From NCBI RefSeq assembly GCF_022513565.1, contig NZ_JAKWBE010000005.1:248001-312000 (forward strand): DNA of 64,000 nucleotides, read 5' to 3'. The notes under the pieces were generated by a model. It did not search any database and was not told the DNA's origin. It was given only the letters and a program-made list of their open reading frames with translations. Origin of the DNA: Streptomyces gilvus. Its GTDB lineage: Bacteria > Actinomycetota > Actinomycetes > Streptomycetales > Streptomycetaceae. Position 1 is the stretch's first letter; each line of letters begins with the position of its first letter. Positions 1 through 8,207 of the stretch are shown here, piece after piece. Position numbers and translations under genes: made by a program.

Positions 1-1
1 G

Positions 2-123
2 CTCGACAAGTGCGGCGAGCACCGCTGCACCCGGCTGTTCCCGAAGGTCAAGAACGGCGCCTGGATCGACACCCGGGACTTCGTGATCGACCTCAGCGCC
101 CGCAAGGTCGTCCGGATCGGCTG
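2..123 (+). CDS. 3' end of an unidentified gene
   Basis: Only the last 40 codons are in the window; the reading frame runs from base 2 to a TGA at 121-123. The fragment has two cysteines (in CGEHRC), a basic middle and the ending DLSARKVVRIG. I do not recognise the family. The copper amine oxidase gene begins 56 bases later on the same strand, so the two could be cotranscribed. Confidence 0.55.
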
Positions 124-179
124 ACCCGGCCTCCGTCCACCTTTCACACCCGCATCTCCTGTAAGGGAGCCATTCCTTC

Positions 180-1505
180 ATGCGCGTCAACAGAGACAGC
201 CGTGCCCGCCAGGGGGCGCTGCGCAGGCGGGCCATGGTGGGCCCGCTCGCGGTCGGACTCGTCCTCGGCGGCACGGCGTCCGCCCACGCCTTCGCCGACC
301 ACAAGGAGGCCGCCGCCCCGGCCGCCGCCCCGGCGTGCAGCGCGGCCTACCAGATCGAGCAGAAGCTCTCCACCGGGACGACCTGGCGCATGTGCTGGCG
401 CTTCGAGAGCAGGTCCGGGGTCATGCTGGACGACATCTCCTACCAGCCGCCGGGCGAGTCCCAGCCGATCAAGGTGCTGAACAACGCCAAGCTCGCCCAG
501 ATCGACGTGCCCTACGACGACGGCAGCATCGAGTACAACGACGTCACGGACTACAGCTTCGGCAACGGCCTGCTGAACCTCACGCCCGCCGAGTGCCCGG
601 GCGGCACCATCAAGACCGTCAAGGTGCCCGAGCCCTTCTACTCGGACTCGCCGAACATCAAGGGCCTGTGCGCCACCACGCGCTCGCGCGGACACGCCTA
701 CCACATGCTCTCCGACGCCAACAAGACCTACCAGGCGCAGGGCAAGGACCTGCTGCTCTACACGGTCAACAAGGTCGGCTGGTACGAGTACATCACCGAG
801 TGGCGCTTCCAGGACGACGGCACGATGACCATGAACGCCGGCGCGACGGGCAGCCTCTCGCCCGACGACTACGACGCGGGCGACGGCCGCGGCTGGCCCA
901 TCGGCAAGGGCGCCCGCGCGTACGCCACCAGCCACAGCCACAACATCTTCTGGCGGCTCGACTTCGGTCTCGACGGCTCCTCCAAGGCCAAGGTCGAGCA
1001 GTACGACTCGGTCGTCAGCCCGCCGGTGGGCGGCCAGCAGGCGCCGACCAACAAGACGACGCTGACCAAGGTCACCAAGGAACTGGCCGGCGACGCCAAG
1101 GACATGCGCTGGTGGCGGGTGGTCAGCACGGCCGGCAAGAACAAGGACGGCCACGCGCGCTCGTACGAGATCGTGCAGGGCCCGACGGCCAAGTACCTGG
1201 GGCACAACCTCACCAAGCACGACGTGTACTTCACCGAGTACAACCCGTGCGAGCAGTACGCCAGCGGCAACCCGCTCAACTGCGGTGCCGGACACGGCAA
1301 GTCGGTCGACACCTGGGTGAACGGGCAGACCCTGACCCACCCGATCGTCTGGGTCAACGTCGGCTTCCACCACATCGCCCGGGACGAGGACCAGCAGCCG
1401 ATGCCGGTCCACTGGCAGGGCTTCTCCATCGCCCCGCGCGACGTCACCGCTATGAATCCGCTCACTCCGGCCGCCCTCGCCGGTGAGAACGGACACTGGC
1501 ACTAA
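180..1505 (+). CDS. Secreted copper amine oxidase-like protein with a variant cofactor motif
   Basis: This 441-residue protein resembles the catalytic domain of copper amine oxidases, which oxidise primary amines using copper and a topaquinone made from a tyrosine. It has a basic N-terminus and a hydrophobic stretch (about residues 18-38), so it is probably exported. The copper ligands would be His252 and His254 in SHSHNIFW and His411 in MPVHWQGF. The cofactor tyrosine would be Tyr202. The spacings (202 to 252, 254 to 411) match the family closely. The usual N-Y-D/E-Y motif is W-Y-E-Y here, so the conserved Asn before the tyrosine is Trp. The catalytic Asp is probably Asp121 or Asp124. It lacks the N2/N3 domains of classical enzymes. 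The start has an AAGGGA ribosome site at 162-167. Confidence 0.8.
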   Translation: MRVNRDSRARQGALRRRAMVGPLAVGLVLGGTASAHAFADHKEAAAPAAAPACSAAYQIEQKLSTGTTWRMCWRFESRSGVMLDDISYQPPGESQPIKVLNNAKLAQIDVPYDDGSIEYNDVTDYSFGNGLLNLTPAECPGGTIKTVKVPEPFYSDSPNIKGLCATTRSRGHAYHMLSDANKTYQAQGKDLLLYTVNKVGWYEYITEWRFQDDGTMTMNAGATGSLSPDDYDAGDGRGWPIGKGARAYATSHSHNIFWRLDFGLDGSSKAKVEQYDSVVSPPVGGQQAPTNKTTLTKVTKELAGDAKDMRWWRVVSTAGKNKDGHARSYEIVQGPTAKYLGHNLTKHDVYFTEYNPCEQYASGNPLNCGAGHGKSVDTWVNGQTLTHPIVWVNVGFHHIARDEDQQPMPVHWQGFSIAPRDVTAMNPLTPAALAGENGHWH

Positions 1506-1615
1506 GGTAGTTGAGAATCGACCTGCCCATCCTGCTGCACCGCCGCCCGCTCGCGGAGTACGCTCCTTGATCGTCGACCTGGGGTGTGCTCGGGGGAGTG
1601 GAAGGCGGTGCTTGG

Positions 1616-2863
1616 GTGGGCTCGGGAGGGCTGGAGCTGCCCCCTGGTGACGAGGGTCACGAGGGGAACTCCCAAGACGTCCCGCCCGGCACGGTGTCCC
1701 TGGCCAGGCCCATGGAGACCGGTTCCATCGGGCCGGAGCTGGACTGGGACGCCGAGGCCTGGCGCGAGGTGCGTGTACGCGCCCAGCGAGCCGGCCGCGC
1801 CTACATCTGGCTGAACCTCGTCGAACAGCGGCTGCGCGCGGTCGTGGCCGCCGTTCTGCGCCCCATCTACGAACCGGTCCACGGCGACGAGTGGGTGATC
1901 GCCGCGGCCGGACCGGCCGGCCAGGAGTGGGTGCAGCGGGCGGTCGCGGTACGCGAAGTCAGCCGCCGCAAGGGCTACTTGCTCGACCCGGCCGACGACA
2001 ACGTCCTCAGCTTCCTCACCCTGCCCCAGCTGCGCGAGCTGATGGTGCAGCACTGGCCGTGCTTCGAGCCGTACATAGACGACCGCCGCGACGTCGAACT
2101 GGCCCTGGACGAGCTGGAGGTGACCCGCAACGTCGTCTCCCGCAACCGGGCCCTGTCCGAGGCCGTCCTGAACCAGGCCGAACGGGCCTCGGCCCGGCTG
2201 CTGGACATGCTCGGCGCGGCCGGCGACGTGCCCTCGGCCCGCCGGCTGCCCGTGGACGCGGTGGAGGACCTGGTCGGCGACCGGTACGCGGACGTGGTCG
2301 CCGTGCACCCCGACCGGGTGCGGCTGCTGCGCCAGTTCCCCGCCGAGGACATCTTCGGCGGCGCCCGCCGCCTGGACGCCGTGGGCATCGGCCTCAACCT
2401 GCTCGTGCAGAACTTCTCCGGCCGCCGGCTGGTCCGCCTGGCCGAGGCGGGCTGCCGGGTGCGGCTGCTGTTCCTCAACCCGGCCTCCAGCGCCGTCAAG
2501 CGCCGCGAGCGCGAACTGGGCATGAAACGCGGCGAGTTGAGCCGCTCGGTCGAGATGAACATCCTGCACATGCGCCGGGTGCGCTCCCGGCTGCGCGATC
2601 CCGGCGCCTTCGAGATCCAGGTCTACGACGAGACACCGCGCTTCTCCGCCTACCTGGTCGACGGCGACGGCTCGGACGGCATCGCCGTCGTGCAGTCCTA
2701 TCTGCGCAGGTCCCGGGGGATGGAGGCGCCGGTGCTCGTGCTGCGCAACGGCAACCGCGTGGTCAAGTCGGACGAGAAGAGCGAAGGGGTCGACAACGGA
2801 CTCTTCCCGACATACCGCGAGGAGTTCGAGACGACGTGGGTGGATTCGCGCCCGGTGTCCTGA
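1616..2863 (+). CDS. SAV2148-family HEPN domain protein
   Basis: A 415-residue soluble protein that I recognise as the conserved Streptomyces SAV2148 HEPN family. The function is unknown; HEPN domains are often RNases or nucleotide-binding modules. The N-terminal half is helical and rich in Arg/Glu (AWREVRVRAQRAGRAYIWLN). The C-terminal third (from about residue 250) contains DIFGGARRLDAVGIGLNLL and LVRLAEAGCRVRLLFLNP, which resembles phospholipase-D-like or DUF5919 effector regions. I chose the GTG at 1616 because a GGAAGG site lies about ten bases upstream; an upstream ATG at 1586 and a downstream ATG at 1711 are in frame but less convincing. An 8-bp hairpin follows the stop. Confidence 0.75.
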   Translation: MGSGGLELPPGDEGHEGNSQDVPPGTVSLARPMETGSIGPELDWDAEAWREVRVRAQRAGRAYIWLNLVEQRLRAVVAAVLRPIYEPVHGDEWVIAAAGPAGQEWVQRAVAVREVSRRKGYLLDPADDNVLSFLTLPQLRELMVQHWPCFEPYIDDRRDVELALDELEVTRNVVSRNRALSEAVLNQAERASARLLDMLGAAGDVPSARRLPVDAVEDLVGDRYADVVAVHPDRVRLLRQFPAEDIFGGARRLDAVGIGLNLLVQNFSGRRLVRLAEAGCRVRLLFLNPASSAVKRRERELGMKRGELSRSVEMNILHMRRVRSRLRDPGAFEIQVYDETPRFSAYLVDGDGSDGIAVVQSYLRRSRGMEAPVLVLRNGNRVVKSDEKSEGVDNGLFPTYREEFETTWVDSRPVS

Positions 2864-2878
2864 ACTGTCCGGGGCGGT

Positions 2879-2897
2879 AGGGCCTGGAACAGGCCCT
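2879..2897 (+). terminator. Hairpin after the HEPN gene
   Basis: AGGGCCTG and CAGGCCCT form a perfect 8-bp stem around a GAA loop, 15 bases after the stop codon. There is no T-run, as is common in Streptomyces. Confidence 0.5.
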
Positions 2898-2984
2898 GAG
2901 CGGAACGCGGTCCCCTGATTGTCAGTGGCCCATGGGAAGGTGGAGACCACTGGGGGAAAGCACCACCAAGAAGGGGGGCCGCCC

Positions 2985-3707
2985 ATGGGCTGGCACCGGG
3001 AGCTGCTGATCGGCTTCGACCTGGAGACGACCGGGACGGACCCGCGCGAGGCGCGCATCGTCACGGGGGCCGTGATCGAGGTCAGGGGCGGGCAGCCCAT
3101 AGGGCGCCGGGAGTGGCTGGCGGACCCGGGCGTGGAGATCCCGGCGGACGCGGTGGCGGTCCACGGGATCAGCAACGAACGGGCGGCCGCCGAGGGCCTG
3201 CCCGCCGACCGCGTGGCGGACGCCATCGCGGACGTCCTCACCACCTACTGGAAGAACGGCGTTCCGGTCGTCGCCTACAACGCGGCCTTCGACCTCAGCC
3301 TGCTCTCCGCCGAACTGCGGCGCCACCAACTGCCGTCCCTGCGCGACCGCCTGGGCGGCCTCGATCCCGCCCCCGTCGTCGACCCGTACACCATCGACCG
3401 CCGGGTGGACCGCTACCGCCCCGGCAAGCGCAACCTCGAAGCCGTCTGCACCGAGTACGGCGTCGCGCTCGACGCCGCACACAACGCCTCCGCCGACGCC
3501 CTCGCCGCGGCCGGACTGGCCTGCGCGATAGCCGACCGTCACCCCAAGATCGCGGCCCTCGGCCCGGCGGAACTGCACCGCCGCCAGATCGAGTGGTATG
3601 CCGAGTGGGCGGCGGACTTCCAGAAGTTCCTGCGCGGCAAGGGCGACGCCACCGCCGTGGTCGACGGCACATGGCCGCTGCGGGAGTTGACGGACGAGCC
3701 GGTGTGA
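2985..3707 (+). CDS. DnaQ-like 3'-5' exonuclease
   Basis: A 240-residue exonuclease of the DEDDh superfamily, like the epsilon proofreading subunit of DNA polymerase III but encoded alone. It should remove nucleotides from DNA or RNA 3' ends using two metal ions. The five acidic/basic active-site residues are visible: Asp12 and Glu14 in FDLETTG, Asp103 in YNAAFD, and His166 and Asp171 in HNASADAL. The ATG at 2985 is preceded by AAGGGGGG at 2971-2978, which is why the longer in-frame reading from 2919 was not used. There is no fused polymerase or helicase domain. The specific role (repair or RNA turnover) cannot be read from the sequence. Confidence 0.85.
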   Translation: MGWHRELLIGFDLETTGTDPREARIVTGAVIEVRGGQPIGRREWLADPGVEIPADAVAVHGISNERAAAEGLPADRVADAIADVLTTYWKNGVPVVAYNAAFDLSLLSAELRRHQLPSLRDRLGGLDPAPVVDPYTIDRRVDRYRPGKRNLEAVCTEYGVALDAAHNASADALAAAGLACAIADRHPKIAALGPAELHRRQIEWYAEWAADFQKFLRGKGDATAVVDGTWPLRELTDEPV

Positions 3708-3714
3708 GCGCCGC

Positions 3715-4218
3715 TCAGGCCGGCGCGGGTGTCGAGACCGGCACGACACGGGGCCGCGCGACCCGCTCGTAGTCCGCACCGGACAGGCGCAGCGACCGGT
3801 CCAGACGGGCCGCGTTGAAGTACAGCCGCGGCCGCCCGACGACCTCCGGGTCGGCGACCAGCTCCAGTTCGGGATCGAAGCTGAACGGCAGCACGGTCCC
3901 GGGCACCGCCCGCGCCAGCCGCTCGGCCGTCCCCGCGTCGCTGAAGCCGGCGTACCGGGCCGCGTACAGCGTCCGTACGGCGTCCAGGTCCACGCGCCGG
4001 TCACCGGGGACGACCGCCAGCACGTGCCGGGTCGTGCGGCGGTCGACCTTGACCCGCAGCACGATGCACTTCGCGGCCTCCGACACCGGATGCCCGCGCA
4101 GCGCGCTGACGGCCTCGGTGGTGCCCTCCGGGGCATGGTCGATCAGCTCGTAGTCGGCACGCGCGCTGTCGAGCAGGCCGATCAGACGCTGGTAGGTGTC
4201 GTGGTCGTGGTCCGGCAT
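3715..4218 (-). CDS. YbaK/EbsC-type aminoacyl-tRNA deacylase
   Basis: A 167-residue protein of the YbaK/ProX superfamily, which hydrolyses mischarged tRNAs such as Cys-tRNA(Pro) or Ala-tRNA(Pro). Family features are TTEAVSALRGHPVSEAAKCIVLRV near the N-terminus, with the conserved Lys near position 50, and a later glycine-rich core. It has no synthetase domain, so it would act in trans. Its first 37 bases overlap the end of the upstream EamA transporter gene on the same strand, indicating translational coupling. Which amino acid it edits cannot be told. Confidence 0.75.
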   Translation of the reverse strand: MPDHDHDTYQRLIGLLDSARADYELIDHAPEGTTEAVSALRGHPVSEAAKCIVLRVKVDRRTTRHVLAVVPGDRRVDLDAVRTLYAARYAGFSDAGTAERLARAVPGTVLPFSFDPELELVADPEVVGRPRLYFNAARLDRSLRLSGADYERVARPRVVPVSTPAPA

Positions 4219-5135
4219 CGGACGTCCTTGTCGTGTGCGGGGACTTCGGTTTCGCGTGGGGCGGCGGTGCGATGGGCGCGTTCGATCGCCTGGCCCCAGT
4301 AGGTCCCACCGACCATCAGGGCCGCGCCGAGGGCGGTGAGCAGGGTGAGCCGCTCACCACCGAGGGCGATGCCCACGGCGACGGCCCAGACCGGCTCCGT
4401 GCCCAGCAGCAGACTGGCCCGGCTGGCGGAGGTGCGCTGCACGGCCCAGGTCTGCGCGAGAAAGGCGAACACACTGCAGAACAGCGCGAGATACACGAGC
4501 TGGAACCAGGTCGCCGTACCGGCCCGGGCCAGGTCCGGCATACCGGGCACGGCGACCGGCAGGAACAGGGCGGTGCCGACGAGCGTCTGCACGGTGGTCA
4601 GACGCAGCGGACGCACGGCCCGGCCGACGGTCAGCCGACCCACCAGCGCGACATGCCCGGCCCGGACCACCGCGGCCCCCAGCATCAGCACGTCACCCAG
4701 CCGCGGGGCGTGGAACCCGTGACCGGACATGAGCAGCCCGACGGCCACCACACACACCCCGGCGGCGGCGAAGAAGACCGGAGGCGGCCCACCGCGCCGA
4801 CGGTCGAGGAGCGGGGTGAGCACGATGGTCAGGCTGATGATCAGCCCCGCGTTGGCGGCGCTGGTGTGGGCGACACCATACGTCTCCACGACCAGCACCG
4901 CGGCCTGCGTCACCCCCAGCGGCACGCCGAGCCGCAGCTCGTCGCGCGTCCACCGGCGCGGCCCCGGACCCACGGAGACCAGCCCGAGACAGGCGAGCGC
5001 GGACAGGGCGTACCGCGCGAACAGCACCACCAGGACGGGCAGGGCGGAGGTGGCCGTCTGGGCCGACAGATAGCTCGAACCCCAGACGACGGCAACCAGG
5101 AGAAGTACCGCATCGGTACGGCGGACGTCGGACAT
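4182..5135 (-). CDS. EamA/DMT-family transporter
   Basis: A 317-residue integral membrane protein with about ten hydrophobic segments and two EamA repeats. The first starts with DAVLLLVAVVWGSSYLSAQ, and the second repeat contains VYLALFCSVFAFLAQTWAVQRTSASRASLLLGTEPVWAV. The family exports or imports amino acids, purines and drugs; the substrate is unknown here. The ATG at 5135 was chosen over an in-frame GTG at 5150 because GGTGGG precedes it. It is divergent from a LysR-type regulator, a common pairing in which the regulator controls the transporter. Confidence 0.85.
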   Translation of the reverse strand: MSDVRRTDAVLLLVAVVWGSSYLSAQTATSALPVLVVLFARYALSALACLGLVSVGPGPRRWTRDELRLGVPLGVTQAAVLVVETYGVAHTSAANAGLIISLTIVLTPLLDRRRGGPPPVFFAAAGVCVVAVGLLMSGHGFHAPRLGDVLMLGAAVVRAGHVALVGRLTVGRAVRPLRLTTVQTLVGTALFLPVAVPGMPDLARAGTATWFQLVYLALFCSVFAFLAQTWAVQRTSASRASLLLGTEPVWAVAVGIALGGERLTLLTALGAALMVGGTYWGQAIERAHRTAAPRETEVPAHDKDVRCRTTTTTPTSV

Positions 5136-5180
5136 GGACCCACCGTGCACCGCGACCGTCCATGAAGCCCAGTACCAGTC

Positions 5181-5199
5181 TCTAAAACGATCTTTTAGA
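5181..5199. promoter_or_regulatory. Probable LysR-regulator operator
   Basis: TCTAAAA and TTTTAGA form a perfect 7-bp inverted repeat around a 5-base spacer, in the 94-base gap between the divergent EamA and LysR genes. The A+T-rich dyad fits the T-N11-A style of LysR binding sites and is conspicuous in this G+C-rich DNA. Control of both promoters by the LysR protein is inferred. Confidence 0.65.
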
Positions 5200-5217
5200 A
5201 GTCCTACATCGTGCTCC

Positions 5218-5223
5218 TAGACT
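5218..5223 (+). promoter_or_regulatory. -10 box for a leaderless LysR transcript
   Basis: TAGACT lies six bases before the ATG at 5230, so transcription probably starts at or next to the start codon. No ribosome site is visible. Confidence 0.45.
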
Positions 5224-5229
5224 GCAGCC

Positions 5230-6258
5230 ATGGACGAACGGCAACTGCGGATCCTGCGGGAGCTCGGCGAACTCGGCAGCGTCACCGCGGTCGCCGAGGC
5301 GCTGCTGGTCACCCCCTCGGCGATCTCCCAGCAGCTACGGCTGCTGCAGCGCGCGATCCCGGTGCCGCTCACCGAGCGCCAGGGACGCCGGCTGGTGCTC
5401 ACGGACGCCGGGCAGACCCTGGCCGGCGCGGCGATCGAGGTGGAGTCGGCACTGGAGCGGGCCCGGCACAGCGTCGAGGAGTTCCTGAACCGGCCCGACG
5501 GCCAGGTGTCGGTGGCCGCGTTCCACAGCGCGGGCGCGGCCTTCTTCCCGCTCCTGCTGCGCGCGCTCGACGGCCCGGACCACCCCGTCCTGGCACTCGC
5601 AGACGAGGACGTGACGCAGAGCGACTTCCCCCGCCTCACCCGGGAGTACGACCTGGTCCTGGCCCACCGCCTGGACCACGCCCCGCCCTGGCCGGACACG
5701 GTGACGGCGACGACGCTCCTGCGTGAACCCCTCGACGTCGCGATGCCGGCCGACCACCCCCTCGCCGCCAGACGCCGGGTGACTCCGCGCGACGTGGCCG
5801 ACCAGCCCTGGATCACCGTGCACGACGGGTTCCCGGTCATGGCCACCATCGAGGCGATCGGCGCGGCAGCCGGCCGCCGCCTCCACCTCGCCCACCGCAT
5901 CAACGAGTTCGCGGTGGCGGCGGAGGCCGTAGCGGCGGGCGGCGGCCTGGCCCTGATGCCCCGCTGGACGACCCGCCCGCACCCGGACCTGGTCCTGAGA
6001 CCCCTGAGCGGAGTTCGGGCCAGACGCCACATCGACGTCCTCCACCGCCCGGAACGCACGGCCAGGGCGGCGGTCCGAAGGGTCCTGACGGAGCTACGGC
6101 AGGCGGCGCGAAGAATCCAGATCAGAGATGAAGACAGTGGGACGACGCGCCCCGAAGGGGCGCAGGGCGGTATCGAACCTGCGGCTACCGCCGCGCGGGC
6201 GCGAGCAGCCACAAGAAGCCGGCAGTCGCCCGGCCATGAACAGCCCCCCACTCATTGA
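5230..6258 (+). CDS. LysR-family transcriptional regulator with an extended tail
   Basis: A 342-residue regulator. The N-terminal winged helix-turn-helix (residues 1-60: LRILRELGELGSVTAVAEALLVTPSAISQQL) is clear, followed by a LysR substrate-binding domain to about residue 295. The last 45 residues are low-complexity (Arg, Ala, Pro, Gly) and are encoded by intergenic-looking DNA that includes a 7-bp hairpin (GCGCCCC-GAA-GGGGCGC, 6147-6163). This suggests the original stop codon was lost and translation now runs through a repeat. It probably controls the divergent EamA transporter and itself. Confidence 0.85.
   Translation: MDERQLRILRELGELGSVTAVAEALLVTPSAISQQLRLLQRAIPVPLTERQGRRLVLTDAGQTLAGAAIEVESALERARHSVEEFLNRPDGQVSVAAFHSAGAAFFPLLLRALDGPDHPVLALADEDVTQSDFPRLTREYDLVLAHRLDHAPPWPDTVTATTLLREPLDVAMPADHPLAARRRVTPRDVADQPWITVHDGFPVMATIEAIGAAAGRRLHLAHRINEFAVAAEAVAAGGGLALMPRWTTRPHPDLVLRPLSGVRARRHIDVLHRPERTARAAVRRVLTELRQAARRIQIRDEDSGTTRPEGAQGGIEPAATAARARAATRSRQSPGHEQPPTH
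6147..6163. repeat. GC-rich hairpin inside the LysR 3' end
   Basis: A perfect 7-bp stem with a GAA loop. Elements of this form occur between genes in many Streptomyces genomes; here it lies within the reading frame of the regulator. Confidence 0.5.
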
Positions 6259-6262
6259 GCGC

Positions 6263-7117
6263 TCAGAACGAATACCACCGCACCGCCTCGTCCCCCTCCC
6301 GCAACGACGCCACCCGCCGCTCGAACTCGACCAACGCCGCGGGATTGCTGGGCGCATGCTGAGCCACCCACGCACAGCTCGCCGTCTCCCGAGCCCCCCG
6401 CAACACCGAGCACCCCTCCCACTCCCGCACATCCCACCCGTAAACAGCCACGAACCCGTCATAAGCCGCTGCCGGCACCCCGTACCGGTCCCGCGACAGA
6501 GCCATCACCACCAGATCGTGCTCCCGCAGATCCGCCGAGAACGTCTCCAGATCCACCAGCACCGGCCCCTCCGGCCCGACGTACACGTTCCGGGGCAACG
6601 CGTCCCCGTGAATCGGCCCCGGAGCCAGCCGCGGCGTCAACGCGGCCGCGGCCGCCGCGAACCCGTCCCGCCGCTCGCGCAGATACGCCGCGTCCGCCGG
6701 ATCGATGGCATCCCCCGCCAGCCGCAGCCACCGCTCCACCCCGCCCAGCAACTCCCGTGACGGCAGGGCGAACGGAGGCGAGGGCAGCGCGTGCACGACC
6801 CGCAGCAGTTCGGCCAGATCCCGTGGTTCGGCGGGCCGTACGGGATCCGGCAGACGGTGCCACACGGTCACCGGATGCCCCTCGACCGACAACGGCTTCG
6901 GCTCAGCCGCCCGTACGGCCGCGACCCCCTCCTCGGCCAGCCACAGCGCGACGTCCACCTCCCGCCGCGCCCGCTCCAGCAGCTCAGCGTCCCGGCCCAC
7001 CTTGACCACCAGGTCACCGGCGGCGAACACCGCGTTCTCGCCCAGGGCGAGCAGCTCCGCCGTCGCGGGCAGCACCCCCGCCGCGCTCAGTACGTCCCGC
7101 GCCGTCGCCTCGTCCAT
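6263..7117 (-). CDS. Aminoglycoside phosphotransferase-like kinase
   Basis: A 284-residue member of the APH/choline kinase fold. The catalytic loop GPIHGDALPRNVYVG carries the Asp and Asn, and VLVDLETFS supplies the metal-binding Asp. The N-lobe has the expected Lys in DLVVKVGRD. Such proteins phosphorylate aminoglycosides, homoserine, sugars or other small alcohols; nothing here fixes the substrate, and most Streptomyces genomes carry many of them. It converges on the LysR gene with a four-base gap and diverges from the ABC importer. Confidence 0.8.
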   Translation of the reverse strand: MDEATARDVLSAAGVLPATAELLALGENAVFAAGDLVVKVGRDAELLERARREVDVALWLAEEGVAAVRAAEPKPLSVEGHPVTVWHRLPDPVRPAEPRDLAELLRVVHALPSPPFALPSRELLGGVERWLRLAGDAIDPADAAYLRERRDGFAAAAAALTPRLAPGPIHGDALPRNVYVGPEGPVLVDLETFSADLREHDLVVMALSRDRYGVPAAAYDGFVAVYGWDVREWEGCSVLRGARETASCAWVAQHAPSNPAALVEFERRVASLREGDEAVRWYSF

Positions 7118-7298
7118 CGCCCGCCTCCGTGTCCGGCCTCGTGGTGGCGTCGCGTTCTCGCCAACCGCGGGTCAGTCTCGCATCCGCACAGGTCCGGGAC
7201 GTGTGCCCGCGCCCTTGACGGGACACACGGCTTTCACGACCATGACCGGGCTCGACTGTCCCGTACACGAAGAGCGTCCCGTACACAGAGGGGAACCT

Positions 7299-8207
7299 GT
7301 GGCAGCGGAGATCGATGCGGGGAGGGTGGGGGAACGCCCCGCCGACCGTGCCGTCTGGTTCCTCGTCCTGCCCGCCCTGATCCCCATCCTCGTGCTGAGC
7401 GTCGGCCCCCTTCTCTACGGCGTCCTGCTGGCCTTCACCGACTCCCAGTCCGGCCGGACCGAGCCGAGCCGGTGGATCGGCGGCCTCAACTTCCAGGACC
7501 TCCTGCACGACACGCTGTTCTGGGAGTCGTTCCGGATCGGGCTGGTGTGGGCCGTGGCGGTGACCGTGCCGCAGTTCCTGCTCGCCCTCGGTCTCGCGCT
7601 GCTGCTCAACGAGGACCTGCGGCTGCGCTGGCTGGCCCGCGCCCTCGCGATCGTCCCGTGGGCGATGCCCGAGGTCGTCGTCGGGATCATGTGGCGGCTG
7701 GTCTACAACCCCGACGCGGGCGTCCTCAACGAGACCCTGCGCCACCTCGGCCTTGGCGAGGGCCACGACTGGCTCAGCGGGCTTGCGACCGCGCTGCCCG
7801 CCGTGGTCGTGGTCGGCGTGTGGGCGGGCATGCCGCAGACCACCGTCGCGCTGCTCGCCGGACTGCAGAACACCCCGCGCGAACTGCACGAGGCGGCTGC
7901 GGTGGACGGCGCGGGCGCCTGGCGCCGCTTCCGCACGGTGACATGGCCGGCGCTGAGACCCGTCGCCCTCGCCATCACCGCCCTCAACCTGATCTGGAAC
8001 TTCAACTCCTTCGCGCTGGTCTACGTGCTGACCAACGGCGGTCCGGGCGGCCGTACCCGGCTGCCGATGCTCTTCGCCTACGAAGAGGCCTTCCGGTACG
8101 GGCAGTTCGGGTACGCGGCGGCGATGGGCTGCGTGATGGTCGCGGTCATCTCGGTGCTGCTCGCCCTGTTCCTCGCGGGCCGACTGAAGGGAGGCGGCGA
8201 CGCATGA
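7299..8207 (+). CDS. Sugar ABC importer permease 1
   Basis: A 302-residue membrane subunit of the MalF/UgpA type with six main hydrophobic segments. The EAA loop is near residue 200 (ELHEAAAVDGAGAWRRF) and docks the ATPase. I chose the GTG at 7299 because GAGGGGA lies just upstream and the residues that follow are a normal N-terminus; the longer in-frame reading runs back into the opposite-strand gene. The stop overlaps the start of permease 2 (ATGA). No ATPase is encoded here, so a shared MsiK-like ATPase elsewhere is likely. Confidence 0.85.
   Translation: MAAEIDAGRVGERPADRAVWFLVLPALIPILVLSVGPLLYGVLLAFTDSQSGRTEPSRWIGGLNFQDLLHDTLFWESFRIGLVWAVAVTVPQFLLALGLALLLNEDLRLRWLARALAIVPWAMPEVVVGIMWRLVYNPDAGVLNETLRHLGLGEGHDWLSGLATALPAVVVVGVWAGMPQTTVALLAGLQNTPRELHEAAAVDGAGAWRRFRTVTWPALRPVALAITALNLIWNFNSFALVYVLTNGGPGGRTRLPMLFAYEEAFRYGQFGYAAAMGCVMVAVISVLLALFLAGRLKGGGDA

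Noticed and set aside
144..1502. Long open frame on the minus strand opposite the copper amine oxidase gene
   Set aside because: Val/Gly/Arg-rich translation without domains; the plus strand has clear copper-ligand motifs with family spacing.
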